Below are positions 60,945 through 64,000 of a DNA stretch of 64,000 bases, one piece after another. The notes below the pieces were generated by a model. The model was given only the letters and a program-made list of their open reading frames with translations. It had not been told where the DNA came from and did no database searches. The stretch's first letter is position 1, and each line of letters starts with the position of its first letter. The stretch is taken from positions 38,440,019-38,504,018 of the forward strand of contig CM049306.1 in NCBI GenBank assembly GCA_026874595.1, in the 5' to 3' direction. The stretch comes from Sipunculus nudus. Taxonomy: Eukaryota > Annelida > Sipuncula > Golfingiida > Sipunculidae. A program made the translations under genes and the position numbers.

Positions 60945-62480
60945 GACATTTTAAAACTAGAATATGGGTAGTCAACTATATGTATCCGAAGAAATCAGAG
61001 TGGGACGGGTGAAGTGAGGCATTGATTAAGTGGCAAGCGGAATAGAGTGAGGTGTGTTGCATAATAGCATGGATGTCTGCAGCGTAAACCTGAATGTAGG
61101 TGATGCCACCTGTCATAAAATAGAGAAAATTGTCCAGGATGTATAAACCTGCAAAATTTAAGGTGGATAAGTTAAACCACTGCTGAGATAGGAGTGATTT
61201 TATCCCAAGGCAGATGAACAGATGGATGCTGTGCATAAGTGGTTGCAGGTGGCGCCACCAGTTTTGCCTATGATGAGCTATATGTGAGATCTATACACAA
61301 GCAAAATTTTTGCCCAATCGGTCAAAAGGTTCCGGAGATATGAGCTTGGATGTCTGCAGAGTAAATGTGAGTGTAGGTGGCGCCACCTGATATAAAATCA
61401 CGAAAGCTGTCCAGGATGTATAAACCTGCAAAATATCAGGTGGATAAGTCAAACCACTGCTGAGATAGGAGTGATTTTATCCCAAGGCAGATGAACAGAT
61501 GGACGCTGTGCATAAATGGTTCCAGGTGGCGCAACCAGTTTTGCCTATGATGAAGAGCTATGTGAGATCTATACACATGCAAAATTTCGGCCCAATCGGT
61601 CAAATGGTTCCCGAGATATGAGCTTGGATGTCTGCAGAGTAAACCTGAATGTAGGTGGCGCCACCAGTCATAAAATCTAGAAAGCTGTCCAGAATGTATA
61701 AACCTGCAAAATTTTAGGTGGATAAGTCAAACCACTTCTGAGATATGAGTGATATTATCCCAAGGCAGATTAAAAGATGGACGCTGTGCATCATTGATTG
61801 CAGGTGGAGCCACCAGTTTTGCCTATGATGAAGAGCTATGTGAGATCTATACACATGCAAAATTTTCGCCCAATCGGTCAAACGGTTCCTGAGATATGAG
61901 CTTGGATGTCTTCAGAGTAAACGTGAATGTAGGTGGCGCCACCTGTCATAAAATCGCGAAAGCTGTCCAGGATGTATAAACCTGCAAAATATCAGGTGGA
62001 TAAGTCAAACCACTGCTGAGATAGGAGTGATTTTATCCCAAGGCAGATGAACAGATGGACGCTGTGCATAAATGGTTCCAGGTGGCGCAACCAGTTTTGC
62101 CTATGATGAAAAGCTATGTGAGATCTTTACACATGCAAAATTTCGACCCAATCGGTCAAATGGTTCCCAAGATATGAGCTTGGATGTCTGCAGAGTAAAC
62201 CTGAATATAGGTGGTGCCACCAGTCATAAAATCTAGAAAGCTGTCCAGAATGTATAAACCTGCAAAATTTCAGGTGGATAAGTCAAACCACTTCTGAGAT
62301 ATAAGTGATATCATCCCAAGGCAGATGAACAGATGGACGCTGTGCAAAAATGGTTGCAGATGGCGCCACCATTTTTAGTGTATGTTATAAAGCTATCAAA
62401 GGGCTACATTTGTGTAAAATATTTAGCCTGATCGGTCAAACTGTTCCTGAGATATGTGTGTTTATGTGTGGAAACAGACG
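60945..62480 (-). repeat. Family B array, right copy (inverted relative to left edge)
   Basis: The anchor 'gagatatgagc' or a variant recurs near 61,334, 61,613, 61,891, 62,169 and 62,449 (periods 278-280 bp). Palindromes or derivatives sit every 128-150 bp: perfect at 61,248-61,259, 61,376-61,387, 61,654-61,665 and 61,932-61,943, decayed at about 61,098, 61,516, 61,794, 62,072, 62,210 and 62,348. Both flanks match the left copy. Confidence 0.92.
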
Positions 62481-63440
62481 CACAAACGGACGCTGGGCAG
62501 CAAGGAAAGGTCAGAGGTCAACAAAAAATGAGGGTGCAGCAGTTCACATGTGACCTGATGAAAAACCCGATTCGCTTAAAATGCAAACTAAGTTTTTTTC
62601 TGAAAGATATAGTTCCAATAATCTGGGAATTCTGCATCTGTACATTGTGTCTAGACACCCATAAGAGCCAGGTCAGTTGCCATGGTGATGTCTGGACCCC
62701 ACCTGTTTGTACTGAGTGACCGCTTGACTTGGCTGCTGAAACTCAGCATGGGGTCAAATCTGTTTTCAAACACAGAAAGCCTTTTTCAATTGGCTACAAT
62801 GCTTTTTTAAAACTGTATTTACCCAATCTATTCTTATAAAAATGGCAGAACCCTACCACAGAATAATTCTTGTAAAGTTTAAACCAATCAGCTGAACAGT
62901 TTCATCATAAATCAGGGTATAAGCTGGAGGAGTTTAAAATTACATTTTTGCTAGTAAAAAACACACTTATGTAGGTGGCACCACCAATACCTCAATTTCA
63001 GATATGACATATGTGACAAACATTGGTATAAAATTTGGTGATGATAGCTCTAGCCGTTTCTGATATTTTAATTTTAGTCTGCTTTTTTGGACAGATGACT
63101 AAGTTCAACCTCCTGTAACTCGGCCAAAAATCTCCAAACTGGAAACATTCGAACAAACTGGAGACAGATTGTTTCAGGGATCATTTCTGTGAAATATTGG
63201 ACAATTTGGCTGGACAGTTTCGGAGAAAAGATTTTTAAAACTTATTTAGCTTTTTCCCTATAAAATCTAAGAAAATGCAGTTAGAAAAAAAAATAAACAA
63301 AATCCGATAGAGATTTTCAGATGACTGATTATTTGCAAAAAATTTGGTGATGCTAGCTTCTGCCATTTTTGAGATAGCTATGGTTAACGTACAGACGATG
63401 CACGATGCACGACGGACCCCGCCGGACCATCGCATAACCT
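62481..63440. repeat. Further degenerate repeat modules right of family B
   Basis: GTAGGTGGCACCACC near 62,972 and 'ctgtaactcggccaaaaatc' near 63,114 follow the family A/B motif order, as does a minus-strand block (about 63,310-63,420) ending in 'acgatgcacgatgcacgacg'. Sequence similarity to family B is low. No gene seen. Confidence 0.5.
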
Positions 63441-63896
63441 CACAGTTTCGCTAAAAAAGTGCCGGAGAACCATACCTTTTTTATGGTTTAACCAGTAGTA
63501 AATATTCCCAGGCTTTGACCATGTTAATACGGTGGTTGAAAAATTGTTGAAACCTTTTCCAGTATAAGTGAAAGACCTCACCATTCAGACGTTTCAGTAT
63601 GAATTGTGATAACTCAGGAATCTTGTTTCTCAGGAATGTTACACACGTACCATAGTAATCTGAATCAGTCTTTGTATCCCAATTTTGCATGAATTGCAAT
63701 GACACCATGTTGAAGGATAGGCATTCTCTGGAAGCAGGTTTTTATATGCACAGCCAAAAAACAGTTCTTAATATAAGAAAAATAATCTTATTGCAAGAAA
63801 ATGTCCTAGGGTATGGGACAAGAAAATTGTTGTTGTTGTGGTAAAAATTTTTTTTTCTTATGATAAGATTAGTTTTCTTACTTTAAACAAGGCCTA
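63441..63896. other. Stretch between repeat modules
   Basis: No supportable gene; short frames on the minus strand are not convincing. A poly-T/'ttcttatgataagatt' block lies near 63,848-63,880. Confidence 0.5.
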
Positions 63897-64000
63897 CAGG
63901 CCTAATGCGAACCTGTGCAAAGTTTTGGAGTATGAATAGAGGTGTATTTTTTAAATTTAACATTGATCCTTTTAAGTCCTGCATATCTACCTTAGTCATT
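63897..64000 (+). repeat. Long direct repeat, copy 2 (cut by window end)
   Basis: Same start as copy 1 at 60,795. Together they bracket the right A/B repeat region, so the array may be part of a 3.1-kb tandem unit. Confidence 0.9.

Noticed and set aside
60945-62480. Regularly spaced palindromic repeats resembling a CRISPR array
   Set aside because: Units of 139-280 bp with the whole unit repeated, no spacers, and a eukaryotic context.

Overview
The window reads as nuclear DNA of an invertebrate animal. It is AT-rich and dense in simple repeats and dispersed repeats. Its genes are split by GT-AG introns, and their closest recognisable relatives are conserved animal proteins. The repeat style (tandem units of about 280 bp beside CTGT/CCGT tetranucleotide runs, many short TA-flanked elements, tRNA-like SINE fragments) is what I would expect of a mollusc or another lophotrochozoan, but nothing here proves the phylum.

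Layout. 1-2,960: two related tandem arrays (family A, about 340 bp; family B, about 280 bp) carrying a recurring 12-bp perfect palindrome. They probably lie inside an intron of the first gene. 3,700-7,641 (+): last five coding exons of a VIP36/VIPL-type L-type lectin (LMAN2/LMAN2L), with a duplicated splice acceptor before the last exon. 7,642-17,057: no gene seen; it holds microsatellites and a 1.48-kb GC-ended transposon-like element with 15-bp terminal inverted repeats. 17,058-36,875 (+): a seven-exon gene that I could assemble in phase but do not recognise. It predicts a 389-residue type I membrane protein with a short mucin-like ectodomain, a glycine-zipper membrane segment and a cytoplasmic tail with two NPF motifs, one almost at the C-terminus. 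36,876-42,937: 3' region and several dispersed repeats. 42,938-43,990 (-): an intronless ankyrin-repeat plus SOCS-box (ASB-type) gene. 45,129/45,168-56,351 (+): a seven-exon RNF4-like SUMO-targeted ubiquitin ligase that includes a 19-nt microexon. 56,352-64,000: SINE-like sequence, a large inverted pair of a third 283-bp repeat family (C), and a second copy of the A/B repeats in the opposite orientation to the left edge.

How the parts relate. The ASB-type and RNF4-like genes are arranged head to head, about 1.2 kb apart, with a consensus CRE (TGACGTCA) next to the RNF4-like start. Both belong to ubiquitin ligation: one is a predicted CUL5 substrate receptor, the other a RING E3 that reads SUMO chains. 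The lectin and the unknown NPF protein are both single-pass membrane proteins of the secretory/endocytic system, but nothing in the sequence ties them into one pathway. The most unusual material is the repeat system: at least five families share one motif order, described in the findings.
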